A DNA stretch of 64,000 nt from Delphinapterus leucas (GCF_002288925.2 NW_022098067.1:4411352-4475351), one strand, 5' to 3'; numbered from the stretch's first letter, positions 1 to 12,058 are shown. Notes: generated from the sequence alone by a model not told the origin. Numbers and translations are program-made.

Positions 1-540
1 AGCCGTGGTGCACTAACCCCTTCAGGCTATGTTCAAGCCGCCAACCCCAGTCCTCTCCCTGCGCTCCGTCCGAAACCGAAACCCGAGCCTCAGCTCGCAG
101 CCCCGCCCACCCCGGCGGGTGAGCAGACAAGCCTCTCGGGCTGGTGAGTGCCGGTCGGCACCGATCCTCTGTGCGGGAATCTCCCCGCTTTGCCCACCGC
201 ACCCATCGCTGTGCACTCCTCCGCGGTCCCGAAGCTCCCCACTCCGCCTCCCGCAGTCTCCGCCCGCGAAGGGGCTTCCTAGTGGGTGGAAACTTTTCCT
301 CCTTCACAGCTTCCTCCCACTGGTGCAGGTGCCGTCCTTATTCTTTTGTCTCTGTTTTTTCTTTTTTTCTTTTGCCCTACCCAGGTACGTGGGGAGTTTA
401 TTGCCTTTTGGGAGGTCTGAGGTCTTCTGCCAGCCTTCAGTAGGTGTTCTATAGGAGTTGTTCCACGTGTAGATGTATTTCTGGTGTATCCGTGGGGAGG
501 AAGGCCATCTCTGCGTCTTACTCTTCCGCCATCTTCAAGG
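1..540 (-). mobile_element. 5'UTR end of a young cetacean L1 (cut by the window start)
   Basis: This CpG-rich sequence is nearly collinear with the 5'UTRs of the L1s at 10150-10700 and 56680-57234. It ends at the L1 5' terminus (ttccgccatcttcaagg). The element reads on the minus strand, so its ORF1, ORF2 and 3' end would lie to the left of the window. It interrupts an older L1 whose ORF1 region starts at 541. Few differences from the other young copies suggest a fairly recent insertion. Confidence 0.85.
526..535 (-). promoter_or_regulatory. YY1-type site at an L1 5' end
   Basis: The plus strand reads ccgccatctt, a match to the YY1 core that positions transcription start in L1 5'UTRs of other mammals. 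It lies within the last 15 bp of the element, the expected place. Function in this copy is inferred. Confidence 0.5.
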
Positions 541-2762
541 TCCCCCCAGCTCTTATCTTTTCACATATGTTCTCTGCCCCTTTCTCTCTGTCTTCTTTCT
601 CTGGTATCCCTGTAATGCAAATGTTAGTATGCTTGATGTTGTCTCAATGTGTCTTAGACTGTCCTTCACTTTTTAAAAAATTCTTTTCTCTGTTCAAGTA
701 TGTGATTTCTACTACTCTGTCTTCCAGCTCACTTATTTGTTTCTCTGTATCATCTAATCTACTCTTAATTCCTTCTAGAATATTTTAAAATTTCAGTTAT
801 TGTATTTGTAATCTCTTTTTGGTTTTTCTTTATATTTTCTAACTCTTTGTTAAAATTTTCTAACTTTGTTATAATCTTCTTTATCATGTATATTACTTAT
901 CTCCACTTCACCTAGTTCTTCTGGGATTTTTATCTGCTCCTCTGTTTTGGAACATTATTCTCTGTTGCCTTGTTTTGCCTAATTTGTTGTTTTTACTTTT
1001 ATATGCATTTGATAAGTTGGTTACGTTTCCCAATCTTGGAGAAGTGGTCTTTTGTAGATGTCCTATATGTCTGAGCAGCACACTCGCCTCTGGTTACCAG
1101 AGCTATATGCTCTAGGAGTGCCCCCTATGTGGGCTGTGTTGGTCCTTCTGTTGTGGTGGGCTGACTACTGTGTGTGCAGTTTGGTAGCTGTGGCTGGCCC
1201 CCAGTCCAGTTGGTTGCCAGTTGAGTCGGGCCAGGTCATGAGGTGGCTGGCCACACAACCCAGGGACCTACCAGGGCTAGTGCTGACCAACTGGTGGGCA
1301 GAACCTGGTCTGTGGTGGCTGGTTGCGGTGCTGGTGGTCCCACATCTAGTGTCGGCCTGCTGGTGAGCATGGCTGGTTCAAGGTGTCCTAAAGCTGCTGT
1401 TTGCTCACTTGTGACTGTGGCTGGATTCCAAAGTGGCTAGCTGAGAGGTCCAAGGTGTCTTGGTGTTCATGTCAGCCTGCTTTGGGGGAGGCTATAGCTT
1501 AGGGGGTCTGTGGGTTGGTGCTGGCCTACTGTATATTGAGCTGGGTCCTGGCACAGTAGGCTATATTGCTGTGGTGGTCTTGGGGCTAGTGTATGCCCAC
1601 TGGTGGGTGAGACTGGGTCCTAGGGCTAGTGCCGGTCCACTTGTGGTTGGAGTTTTGTCCTGGTGTTTCTTGCTGCAGAGCCTGGAATTCCCAGAGCTGG
1701 TGTTGGCCCTCTGGTGATAGGGCTGGGGACAAGGTGTCCTGGCAGTGCTGCCTGCCCACTGGTGTGTGAGGGTGGTTCTGGGGGTAATGCTGGTCCACGC
1801 TTGCGTGGATTCTGCGTCTTGGGATCTCTGGCTGCAAACCTGGTGGTCCTGGAGCTGCTGTGTTGGCACACTGGTAGGAAGGGTTGAGGTTCAGGGCATC
1901 CCAGGGCTAGTACTGGCTCTCTGATAGGTGCTAATGGTCCTGTGGTCTCTTGATGCAGGGCCCTGAGTGTCCTGGAGCTAGTGCCTATGCATTGATTTGT
2001 GGGGTTGGTCCTGAGCCTGTATTGGACAGGGCTATGTCTTGGGGCAGCTGTGGGCTTTGGGAGCCTTAAGTCAGCCACCCTGCTTGTGGGTGGGGCTTTG
2101 GCAGGGCCAAGTTCTGGTACTAATTAGCTTGAGGGAGGATTCCAGAACGGCACCTGCTAGCACCAGTGTCCATGTGGTAGAACGAGCTTCCCAAAATGGC
2201 TGCCACCAGAGTCTGTGTCCCTAGGTTGAGCTCCAGTTTCCTCCTGCCTCTCCAGGAAGCTCTCCAATATGAACAGGCGCATCTGATCCAGGCTTCTTTC
2301 AAATTACTGCTTCTGCCCTGGGTCTCTGAGCATGAGTTTTTCTGTGGACCCTTTAAGAGTATAGTCTCTCATTTCCTACAGCTCTATGGCTCTCCCACAA
2401 GTAAGCCCCACCTGCCTTCAAACTGAAATGTCCTGGGGGCTTATCTTACCAGTGCAGTACCCCCAGTTTGGGAAGCCTGATGTGGGGTTCAGAGTCCTTG
2501 CTCCTTTGGAAGAACCACTGAAGGTGTAATTATCATTCCATTTTTAGGTCACCCATCTCATGGTGTGGATCTGTACCAAGTCTCTGACCCTCCTATCCAT
2601 TTTGTTGGTGTTCCTTCTTTATAACTTAAGTTTTAGAAGATCTTTTCTGCTAGTCTTCAGATCTTTCTCATCAGTAGTTGCTGTGTAAATAATTGTAATT
2701 TTGGTGTGCCGTGAGAGGAGGTGAGCTCAAGGTTTTCCTGCGTTGCCATCTTGGCCACACTC
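541..2762 (-). mobile_element. Older L1, 5' half: ORF1 remnant and long 5'UTR
   Basis: Positions 545-1000 resemble an antisense, decayed ORF1 (compare 32140-32570). Positions 1050-2762 are a GC-richer 5'UTR of the same type as 32700-33722, sharing the phrases gtgccccctat and gggaggaggtgagctca. The element ends with a gccatcttggcca motif at 2745-2757. No ORF is intact. The 3' part is outside the window or displaced by the young L1 at 1-540. Positions 1250-2010 are internally repetitive. Confidence 0.75.
1250..2010. repeat. Degenerate minisatellite-like block in an old L1 5'UTR
   Basis: Variants of gggctagtgctggcccactggt recur many times (for example near 1276, 1345, 1530, 1590, 1630, 1700, 1760, 1905 and 1977), with irregular spacing of roughly 40-100 bp. 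The related element at 32700-33060 has much less of this sequence. Tandem 5'UTR units are typical of several mammalian L1 lineages. Confidence 0.55.
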
Positions 2763-3533
2763 TACGGTTCTTTTTTATTGACTATGTTATTAAGTAAAAT
2801 TATACATTCAGCATATCTGTTTAGCTACTGACTCTCTAACATTGCGGTAGTACATGATTTAACAGGAGAGCAGTTTTTGCAAGTAGAGTTTGTCAGCTGA
2901 GTTGTTACAGTAGGATGGATTTTATTTGAGATTTTTCTCTCAACTGAAATTTAAATTTGATGTTTATTTAATCATCGTTAGGTAGTGCATCAAAAGACTG
3001 TTGACTTTGTTGTATACTTATTTCATAGTTATATGAATAAGTGAAACATGAGTTACATTTCTAGTCATTTCATAAAGTTAATACTTGAAAATTAGTGTTT
3101 TTTCATTTAATTAGGTGATAATGGTACTGGTTCTTTATGAACTACCAGGGTTCTAATTATCTGTAAAAGAGCCAGGTAATGGTACTTCACAAAGTATGAA
3201 TGTATAAGGTGAAGACCAAAACCACAGTTTAGTTATGTTGTCATAATACATTATTTGCTCTTCTTTGTCTTTGCCAGTTGATTTTAGTTTCACTTTGAAA
3301 AATAGTTCCTTGTTAGTCTTTTGGCTTTAAATAATCTTAAACTCATTTTGAAAAAGTATAGAATCAGTTTTCTTATTTTCTCCTGTAACAAATTATTGTG
3401 AATACTTTAGCATCATAATAATGCAACATACAAATGATAGTAGTAGAAGAAACAGAATTCAAAAAGTTGCTTCTACCTATGAAGTCATTGTAGACCAGAG
3501 AAAAGATAAGCATATAAATCCTTTCTCCATGAT
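2763..3533. other. Intron sequence, nothing recognised
   Basis: AT-rich sequence between two L1s. I see no exon, RNA gene or clear repeat on either strand. Confidence 0.6.
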
Positions 3534-3547
3534 TTGTCATCATTTTA
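3534..3547. repeat. Target site duplication of the 3548-10701 L1, left copy
   Basis: ttgtcatcatttta is identical over 14 bp to 10702-10715. The two copies bracket the L1 exactly once the extra 3' sequence is counted as part of the insertion. Confidence 0.75.
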
Positions 3548-3998
3548 TTTTACTTATTTTTTTGTTTTATACAACAGATGTTTATTTATTTATTTATACT
3601 GGTGTATAGTTGTTTTACTCTCATCATATTATTTTTTAATTTTTATTGGAGTATAATTGCTTTACATTGTTGTGTTACTTTCTGCTGCATAACAAAGTGA
3701 ATTGGCTACATGAATACGTATATCTCCATATCCCCTCCCTCTTGTTTCTCCCTCCCACCCTCCCTATCCCACCCCTCTAGGAGGTCACAAAGAACAGAGC
3801 TGACCTCCCTGTGCTACACAGCTGCTTCCCACTAGCTATCTATTTTACATTTGGTAGTGTATATATGTCAACGCCATTCTCTCACTTCATCCCAGCTACA
3901 CTTCTCCATCCCCATGTCCTCAAGTCCATTCTGTATGTCTGCATCTTTATTCCTGTCCTGCCTGTAGGTTTTTCAGAATCTTTTTTTTTTTTTTAGAT

Positions 3999-6900
3999 TC
4001 CATATATATGTGTTAGCATACGGTATTTATCTCTTTCTGACTTACTTCACTCTATATGACAGCCTCTGGGTCCATCCACCTCACTACAAATGACTCAATT
4101 TTCTTTCTCTTTATGGCTAATATTCCACTGTATATATGTGCCACATCTTCTTTATCCATTCATCTGTTGATGGACACTTAGGTTGCTTCCATGTCCTGGC
4201 TATTGTAAAGAGTGCTGCAGTGAACATTGTGGTACATGACTCTTTTTGAATTATGGCTTTCTCAGGGTATATGCCCAGTAGTGGGATTGCTGGGTCATAT
4301 GGTAGTTCTATTTTTAGTATTTTAAGGAACCTCCATACTGTTCTCCATAGTGGCTGAATCAACTTACATTCCCACCAACAGTGCAAGAAGGTTCCCTTTT
4401 CTCCATACCATCTCCAGCATTTATTGTTTGTAGATTTTTTGATGGTGGCCATTATGACCAGTGTGAGGTGATACCTTATTGAAGTTTTGATTTGCATTTC
4501 TCTAATGATTAATGATGTTGAGCATTCTTTCATGTGTTTGTTGGCAATCTGTATATCTTCTTTGGAGAACTGTCCGTTAAGGTCTTCTGCCCATTTTTGG
4601 ATTGGGTTGTTTGCTTTTTTGTTATTGCGCTGCATGAGCTGCTTGTAAATTTTGGAGATTAATCCTGTGTCAGTTGCTTCATTTGCAAATATTTTCACCC
4701 ATTCTGAGAGCTGTCTTTTCGTCTTGTTTATGGTTTCCTTTGCTGTGCAAAAGCTTTTAAGTTTCATTAGGTCCCATTTGTTTGTTTTTATTTCCATTTC
4801 CCTAGGAGGGGCGTGAAAAAGGATCTTTCTGTGATTCATGTCATAGAGTGTTCTGCTTATGTTTTCCTCTAAGAGTTTTATAGTGTCTGGCCTTACATTT
4901 AGGTCTTTAATCCATTTTGAGTTTATTTTTGTATATGGTGTTAGGAAGTGCTCTAATTTCATTCTTTTACATGTAGCTGTCCAATTTTCCCACCACCACT
5001 TATTGAAGATGCTGTCTTTTCTCCATTGTATATTCTTGCCTTCTTTATCAAAGATAAGGTGACCATATGTGTGTGGGTTTATGTCTGGGCTTTCTATCCT
5101 GTTTCATTGATGTATATTTCTGTTTTTGAGCCAGTACCATGCTGTCTTGATTACTGTAGCTTTGTAGTATAGTCTGAAGTCAGGGAACCTGATTCCTCCA
5201 GCTCTGTTTTTCATTCTCAAGATTGCTTTGGCTATTCGGGGTCTTTTGTGTTTCCATACAAATTGTGAAATTTTTTGTTCTAGCTCTGGAAAAATGCCAT
5301 TGGTAGTGTGATAGGGATTCCATTGAATCTGTAGATTGCTTTGGGTGGTATAGTCATTTTCACAGTATTGATTCTTGCAATGCAAGAACATGGTATATCT
5401 CTCCATCTGTTTGTATCATCTTTAATTTCTTTCCTCAGTATCGTATAGTTTTCTTCATACAGGTCTTTTGTCTCCTTAGGTAGGTTTATTCCTGAGTGTT
5501 TTATTCTTTTTGTTGCAGTGGTAAATGGGAATGTTTCCTTAATTTCTCTTTCAGACTTTTCATCATTAGTGTATAGGAATGCAAGAGATTGCTGTGCATT
5601 AACTTTGTATCCTGCTACTTTACCAAATTCTTTGATTAGCTCTCATAGTCTTCTGGTAGCATCTTCAGGATTCTCTACGTATAGTATCATGTCATCTGCA
5701 AACAGTGACTGTTTTACTTCTTCTTTTCTGATTTGGATTCCTTTTATTTCTTTCTCTCCTCTGATTGCCATGGCTAAAATGTCCAAAACTATGTTAAATT
5801 ATAGTGGTGAGAGTGGGCAACCTTGTCTTGTTACTTATCTTAGTGGAAATGCTTTCACTTTTTCATCATTGAGAACGATGTTGGCTGTGGGTTTGTTATA
5901 TATGGGCTTTATTATGTTGAGGTAAGTTCCCTCTATACCTACTTTCTGGAGTGTTTTTATCATAAATGGGTGTTGAATATTGTCGAAAGGTTTTTCTGCA
6001 TCTATTGAGATGATTATATGGTTTTTCTCCTTCAGTTTGTTAATATGGTTTATTACACTAATTGATTTGCCTATATTGAAGAATCCTTGCATTCCTGGGA
6101 TAAACCCCACTTGATCATGGTGTGTGATCCTTTTAATGTGCTGTTGGATTCTGTTTGCTAGTATTTTGTTGAGGATTTTTGCATCTATGTTCATCAGTGA
6201 TATTGGCCTGTAGTTTTCTTTCTTAGTGACATCTTTGTCTGGTTTTGCTATCAGGGTGTTAGTGGCCTCATAGAATGAGTTGGGACTATTCCTCCCTCTG
6301 CTATATTTTGGGAGATTTTGAGAAGGATAGGTCTTAGCTTTTCTGTAAATGTTTAATAGAATTCACCTGTGAAGTTGTCTGACCCTGGGCTTTTGTTTGT
6401 TGGAAGATTTTTAATTACAGTTTCAATTTTAGTGCTTGTGATTGGTTTGTGTATGTTTTCTATTTCTTTCTAGTTCAGTCTCAGAAGGTTGTGCTTTTCT
6501 AAGAATTTGTCCATTTCTTCCAGGTTGTCCATTTCATTGGCATATAGTTGCTTGTAGTAATCTCTCATGATCCTTTGTATTTCTGCAGTGTCAATTGTTG
6601 CTTCTCCTTTTCCATTTCCAATTGTATTGATTTGAGTCTTCTCCCTTTTTTTCTTGATGAGTCTGGATAATGGTTTGTCAATTTTGTTTATCTTCTCAAA
6701 GAACCAGCTCTTATTTCTATTGATCTCTGCTATCATTACCTTCATTTCTTTTTCATTTATTTCTGATCTGATCTTCTTGATTTCTTTCTTTCTGCAAACT
6801 TTGAGGGTTTTTTTGTTCTTCTTTCTTTAATTGCTTTAGGTGTATGTTTAGGTTGTTTATTTGAGATTTTTCTTGTTTCTTGAGGTAGGATTGCATTGCT

Positions 6901-7789
6901 ATAAACTTCCCTCTTAGATTTCTTATTGCTGCATCCCGTAGGTTTTGAGTTGTCGTGTTTTCATTGTCATTTGTTTCTAGCTATTTTTTGATTTTTTTCT
7001 TTGATTTCTTCAGTGTTATCTTGGTTATTTAGCAACGTATTGTTTAGCCTCCATGTGTTTGTATTTTTTGCTGTTTTTTGCCTGTAATTGATATCTCTTC
7101 TCATAGCATTGTGGTCAGAAAAGATACTTGATACGATTTCAATTTTCTTAAATTGACAAGGCTTTATTTGTGACCCAAGGTATATCCTGGAATATGTGCC
7201 ATGAGCACTTGAGAATTAAGTGTGTTCTGTTGTTTTTGGATGGAATTTCCTCTATATATCAATTAAGTCAATGTTGTTTAAAGTGTCTTTTAAAGCTTGT
7301 GTTTCCTTATTAGTTTTCATTTTGCTTGCTCTGTCCATGGTGAAAGTGGGGTGTTAAAGTCCCCTACTATGATTGTGTTACTGTCTATTTCCCCTTTTAT
7401 GGCTGCTAGCATTTGCCTTATGTACTGAGGTGCTTGTATATTGGATGCATAAATATTTAGAATTGTTATATCTTCTTCTTGGATTGGTCCCTTGATGATT
7501 ATGTAGTGTCTTTCTTTATCTCTTGTAATACTCTTTATTTTAAAGTCTATTTTGTCTAATATGAAAATTGCTACCCCAACTATCTTTTGATTTCCATTTG
7601 CATGGAATATCTTTTTCCATCCCCTCAGGTTCAGTATGTATGTGTCCCTAGGTCTGAAGTGGGTCTTCTGTAGACATCATATATACGGGTCTTGTTTTTG
7701 TCTCCATTCAGCCAGTCTGTGTCTTTTGGTTGGACAATTTAATCTGTTTACATTTAAGGTATTATTGGTATGTATGTTCCTGTTGCCAT
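3999..7789 (-). pseudogene. L1 ORF2 pseudogene (endonuclease and reverse transcriptase)
   Basis: This is the retrotransposon ORF2 of the 3548-10701 element, encoding an AP-like endonuclease, a reverse transcriptase and a C-terminal cysteine-rich domain. The start is the ATG whose complement lies at 7787-7789, matching the start of the better preserved copy at 54432. Recognisable open pieces are the N-terminal RT region (6194-5835, with [15 protein letters not shown]), 5406-5104, and the C-terminal region (4962-4117). Frameshifts and stops separate them. The endonuclease still reads SDHNAM at the C-terminal catalytic histidine position (near 7108), unlike the copy at 50241-57234. The element's own promoter would be in its 5'UTR. 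No function is expected for the host gene. Confidence 0.85.
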
Positions 7790-7952
7790 TTTCTTAACTG
7801 TTTTGGGTTTGTTATTGTAGGTCTTTTCCTTCTCTTGTGTTTCCTATGTAGAGAAGTTTCTTTAGCATTTGTTGTAAAGCTGGTTTGGTGGTGCTGAATT
7901 CTCTTAGCCTTTGCTTGTCTGTAAAGGTTTTAATTTCTCCATCAAATTTCAA

Positions 7953-8766
7953 TCAGACCCTTGCTTGGTAGAGTAATCTTGATTGTAGGTTTTTACCTTT
8001 CATCACTTGAATTATGTCCTGCCACTCCCTTCTGGCTTGCAGAGTTTCTGCTGAAAGATCAGCTGCTAACCTTATGGGGATTCCCTTATATGTTATTTGT
8101 TGCTTTTCCCTTGATGCTTTTAATATTTTTTCTTTGTATTTAATTTTTGAGAGTTTGATTGATATGTGTCTTGGCATGTTTCTCCTTGGATCTATCATGT
8201 ATTGGACACTGTGCTTCCTGGACTTGGGTGGCTATTTCCTTTCCCATAATAGGGAAGTTTTCAACTATAATCTCTTCACATATTTTCTCAATCCGTTTCT
8301 GTTTCTCTTCTTCTTCTGGGACCCCTGTAATTTGAATGTGGGTACGTTCATTGTTGACCCAGCGGTCTCTGAGACTGTTCTGAATTTTTTTCATTCTGTT
8401 TTCTTTATTCTGCTCTGTGGTAGTTATTTCCACTCTTTTATATTCCAGGTCACTTATCCGTTCTTCTGTCTCAGGTATTCTGCTCTTGATTCCTTCTAGA
8501 GAATTTTTAATTTCATTTATTGTGTTGTTCATCATTGTTTGTTTGCCCTTTAGTTCTTCTAGGTCCTTGCTAAACGTTTCTTGTATTTTCTTCATTCTAT
8601 TTCCAAGAGTTTGGATCATCTTTACTATCATTATTCTGAATTCTTTTCCAGGTAGACTGCCTATTTCCTCTTCATTTGTTAGGTCTGATGGGTTTTTACC
8701 TTGCTCCTTCATCTGCCGCACATTTCTGTGTCTTCTCATTTTGCTTAACTTACTGTGTCTTCTCAT
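7953..8766 (-). pseudogene. L1 ORF1 pseudogene (coiled-coil RNA-binding protein)
   Basis: One open frame of 208 codons (8766-8140) holds the N-terminus, a coiled coil with heptad-like EEL/ISDLE segments, and the start of the RNA-binding part (IQITGVPEEEEKQKR). A second frame (8198-7953) continues with the conserved C-terminus (AETLQARREWQDI). One frameshift near 8150-8190 breaks the ORF. The first nine codons are duplicated in frame by a 27-bp tandem repeat at 8727-8780, giving MRRHSKLSKMRRH at the N-terminus. ORF1p normally trimerises and coats L1 RNA. Confidence 0.85.
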
Positions 8767-8780
8767 TTTGCTTAACTTAC
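8727..8780. repeat. 27-bp tandem duplication at the L1 ORF1 start
   Basis: Two perfect head-to-tail units occupy 8727-8753 and 8754-8780, each beginning tgtgtcttctcattttgc. The other young L1 (55365-55400) has one unit. The length keeps the ORF1 frame. Confidence 0.85.
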
Positions 8781-10678
8781 TGTGTTTGGGGTCTCCTTTT
8801 CACAGGCTGCAGGTTAGTAGTTCCTGTTGTTTTCGGTGTCTGCCCCCAGTGGGTAAGGTTGGTTCAGTGGCTTGTATAAACCTCCTGGTGGTGGGGACTG
8901 GTGCCTGTTGTCTGGTTGATGAGGCTGGGTCTTGTCTTTCTGGTGGTGTGTTTTGGAGTGTCTATGAAGTTATGATTTTAGGCAGCCTCTCTGCTAATGG
9001 ATGGAGTTGTGTTCCTGTCTTGCTAGTTGTTTGGCATGGGGTGTCCAGCACTAGAGCTTGCTGGTCTTTGAGTCGAGCTGCGTCTTAGCATTGAGATGGA
9101 GATCTCTGGGAGAACTCTTGCTGATTAATATTGCATGGGGCCTGGCGGTGTCTGGTGGACCAATGTCCTGAACTCGGTTCTCCCACCTCAGAGGCTCAGG
9201 CCTGATACCCGGCCTGAGAACCAAGACTCTGTCAGCCATTTGGCTCAGAAGAAGAGAGAGAAAAAAAAGAAAGAAATATAAAATAAAATAAAGTTATTAA
9301 AATAAAGAATCTAAAGAATATTATTAAAGTAAAAACTTTTTAAAAAGTAATAAAGAAGAGAACAACCAAGCCAATAAACAAATCCACCAATGATAGTAAG
9401 CACTAAAAACTAAACTAAGATAAACATCAAAATCAGCAACTAGTCAGCTGCATACAACAAACCCCAAGTCTACAGTTGTTTTCAACCTCCACCGCCTCAA
9501 TTTTTGGATGATTCATTGTCTGTTCTGGTATTTCACAGATGCAGGGTACATCAGGTTGACTGTGGAGATTTAATCTGCTGCTCCTGAGGCTGCATGGAGA
9601 AATTTCCCTTTCTTTTCTTTGTTCTCAAAGCTCCTGGGGTTCAGCTTTGGTTTTGGCCCCACCTCTGCATGTAGGTCGCCCTTTGGTATCTTTTTTCCAC
9701 CCAGACAAGAGGGGGTTAAAGAGTGGCTGATTATGGGACTCTGGTTCACTCAGGCTGGGGGTTGGGTGGGTTACGGAACGCAGGGTGAGCCTGTGGCGGC
9801 AGAGGCTGGTGTGACGTTGCAACAGCCTGAGGCGTGCCATGTGTTCTCCTGGGGCAGTTGTCTCTGGATCACAGAACCCTGGCAGTGGTGGACTGCACAG
9901 GCTCCCGGGAGGGGAGGTGTGGATAGTGACCTGTGCTTACACACAGGATTCTTGGTGGCTGCAGCAGCAATGTTAGAGTTTCATGCCTGTCTCTGGTGTC
10001 TGTGCTGATAGGCAGAGCTCGTGCCTGTCTCTGAAGCTCGTTTTGGTGGTGCTTTGAATCTCCTCCCCTTGCACACCCCAAAACAATGGTCTCTTTAGTC
10101 TTAGGCAGTTCCAGACTTTTTCCTGGACTCTCTCCCAGTTAGCTGTGGCACACTAGACCCCTTCAGGCTGTGTGTTCACGCAGCCAACCCCAGTCCTCTC
10201 CTTGGGATCTGACCCCTGAAGCCCCAGCCTCAGCTCCCAGCACCCACCCACCCCACTGGGTGAGGAGACAAGCCTCTCAGGCTGGTGAGTGCTGGTCATC
10301 ACTGATCCTCTCTGTGCGGGAATCTTTCCACTTTGCCCTCTGCACCCTTGTTGCTTCACTCTCCTCCGTGGCTCTGAAGCTTCCCCCTGGCTTCCCACTG
10401 GCCACCCCAGTCTCTGCCAGTGAAGGGGCTTCCTAGTGTGAGGAAACTTTTCCTCCTTCCCAGCTCCTTCCCACTGGTGCAGGTCCCATCCCTACTCTTT
10501 TGTCTCTGTTTTTTCGTTTTTCTTTTGCCCTATTCAGGTACATGGGGATTTCCTTGCCTTTTGGGAAGTCTGAGGTCTTCTGCCAGCATTCAGTAGGTGT
10601 TCTGTAGGAGTTGTTCCACATGTAGATGTATTTCTGATGTATTTGTGGGGAGGAAGGTGATCTCTATGTGTTACTCCT

Positions 10679-10688
10679 CTGCCATCTT
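10679..10688 (-). promoter_or_regulatory. YY1-type site at an L1 5' end (one base off)
   Basis: The plus strand reads ctgccatctt, against ccgccatctt in the copies at 526 and 57201. The CpG is lost by what looks like a deamination change. Confidence 0.4.
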
Positions 10689-10701
10689 GAAGGTCCTTCT
10701 A

Positions 10702-10715
10702 TTGTCATCATTTTA
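10702..10715. repeat. Target site duplication of the 3548-10701 L1, right copy
   Basis: This copy is identical to 3534-3547 and adjoins the L1 5' end (gccatcttgaaggtcc). It is followed by aaaag, consistent with L1 endonuclease nicking. Confidence 0.75.
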
Positions 10716-12050
10716 AAAAGATTCTTTTTAAGTCTTTTCTCTTGATGCCAATCTAGTATTTATAGACTATAGGGTAGCTTTTTTGTCTTTCCTCTAAATT
10801 TATCAACTGTTTACTGATTACCTGGAGAAGGTGGCCTCTAAGCCGTACTTTTATATATAATTCTAATATACTTGGCTATTCAATTTTAGACCAGAAATAT
10901 AATAAAAGTAGCAAATTAGAAGTGGGGACACGAGTACCACAAGAAGAAGTGCTTATAACAATGAGAACCAACAGCTGACTTAATATATTTAGAGCAAAGA
11001 ATGAGATGGAAAAATTCAGGTAAAGAATTGAAAAATCATAAACATCTTGGTTGACATAGCTAGCATAGAAGCCACTAGCCCTTGAGAGGCCATTCGTGAA
11101 TTATGGCACATTTTAATAATTGTTCCATTAATTACCCTATTACCAGGATAAGACTAAATTCCGGTAATTATGTTTTAAAAGGTAGGACAGTTTATAACTC
11201 TGTTTGGGAACATTTGTATTCAAAATGACTATAATAAGTAATGTTTCTTTGCTTAAATGGTAAACCCTTAACTTTTTGGAAATTTGGCTGTTCAGGAAGA
11301 CTTATTCAACTGGTTTACATTAATGGTTGTATTCTAAACATCAGTCATATTTTGACATCTCCCCCAGTTATCACTGTTTAATAAAATCCTGACTTCTTTC
11401 TTCTCTTCCCTTGGCAATTCATTCAAGAGGTTTAACTTTTACTGTGATAAAAGGTGGTGTGTATTCCAAAGGAACTGTTTAAAATAGAAGAATGTTTGGC
11501 ATGCTTAAATACTTAAATTCTAGTTAGGAAGAGTTGTTGGCAAGGGAAAAAAGGCCCATGATAAAGGAGAAGTAGTTATGAGTGGCACAACTGAGCAGAC
11601 TGCAGAGAGTCAGTCCTATCCAGAGTATATGAAGAGGGGTTAGGTAGGGTCTACTGCATGGATGACAGAATTTAAACAGGAGCACATATACCCTTCCATT
11701 ATCTCAGGAGAAAAGAAGTATAAGCTGTGTGTTTGTGGATGGTTTTAGGTTTGGTGGTAGGAGGATCAGGAAATTCTTGTCTGATTTTAATTTTTCTTTG
11801 AGGTCATCTACTGAAAGTGAGAGAGGAGTTGATGGAGTGTCCAGGGTTTGATGGTGATCATCTAAAATTGCCACTGTGGAAAATGGGAGGTTTTCTTATT
11901 ATGTTGAAGTGGCAGTTAGCTTATGAGCTTATAATGGAACCATTTATAAAATATAATAACTTTTCTATAGTAACATGCAAGCATTGCAGAGGGCCAGAAA
12001 AGGGAGATGATTGACTACATTCAGATTAGACTATGCTCAAATAGTATAAT
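10716..12050. other. Intron sequence, nothing recognised
   Basis: AT-rich single-copy-looking sequence. No splice-bounded open exon, RNA gene or recognisable repeat was found by reading both strands. Confidence 0.55.
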
Positions 12051-12058
12051 TGGATTTG

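Larger units (their letters stand above)
3548..10701 (-). mobile_element. Full-length, inactivated L1 (about 7.15 kb) with target site duplication
   Basis: Reading on the minus strand, the order is 5'UTR (about 10701-8790), ORF1 (8766-7953), a spacer, ORF2 (about 7789-3999), 3'UTR and A-rich tail. A 14-bp target duplication, ttgtcatcatttta, lies at 3534-3547 and 10702-10715. The right copy is followed by aaaa, giving a TTTT/AAAA endonuclease site in L1 orientation. ORF2 is split into several frames, of which the largest codes for the C-terminal 281 residues (4962-4117), so the copy cannot mobilise itself. The 5'UTR contains a long A-rich block (9250-9440) absent from the copy at 50241-57234. 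The 3' end has extra sequence beyond the usual L1 terminus. Confidence 0.9.

Noticed and set aside
1250..2010. CRISPR-like array of repeats and spacers
   Set aside because: The units are irregular and degenerate, in a mammalian L1 5'UTR.
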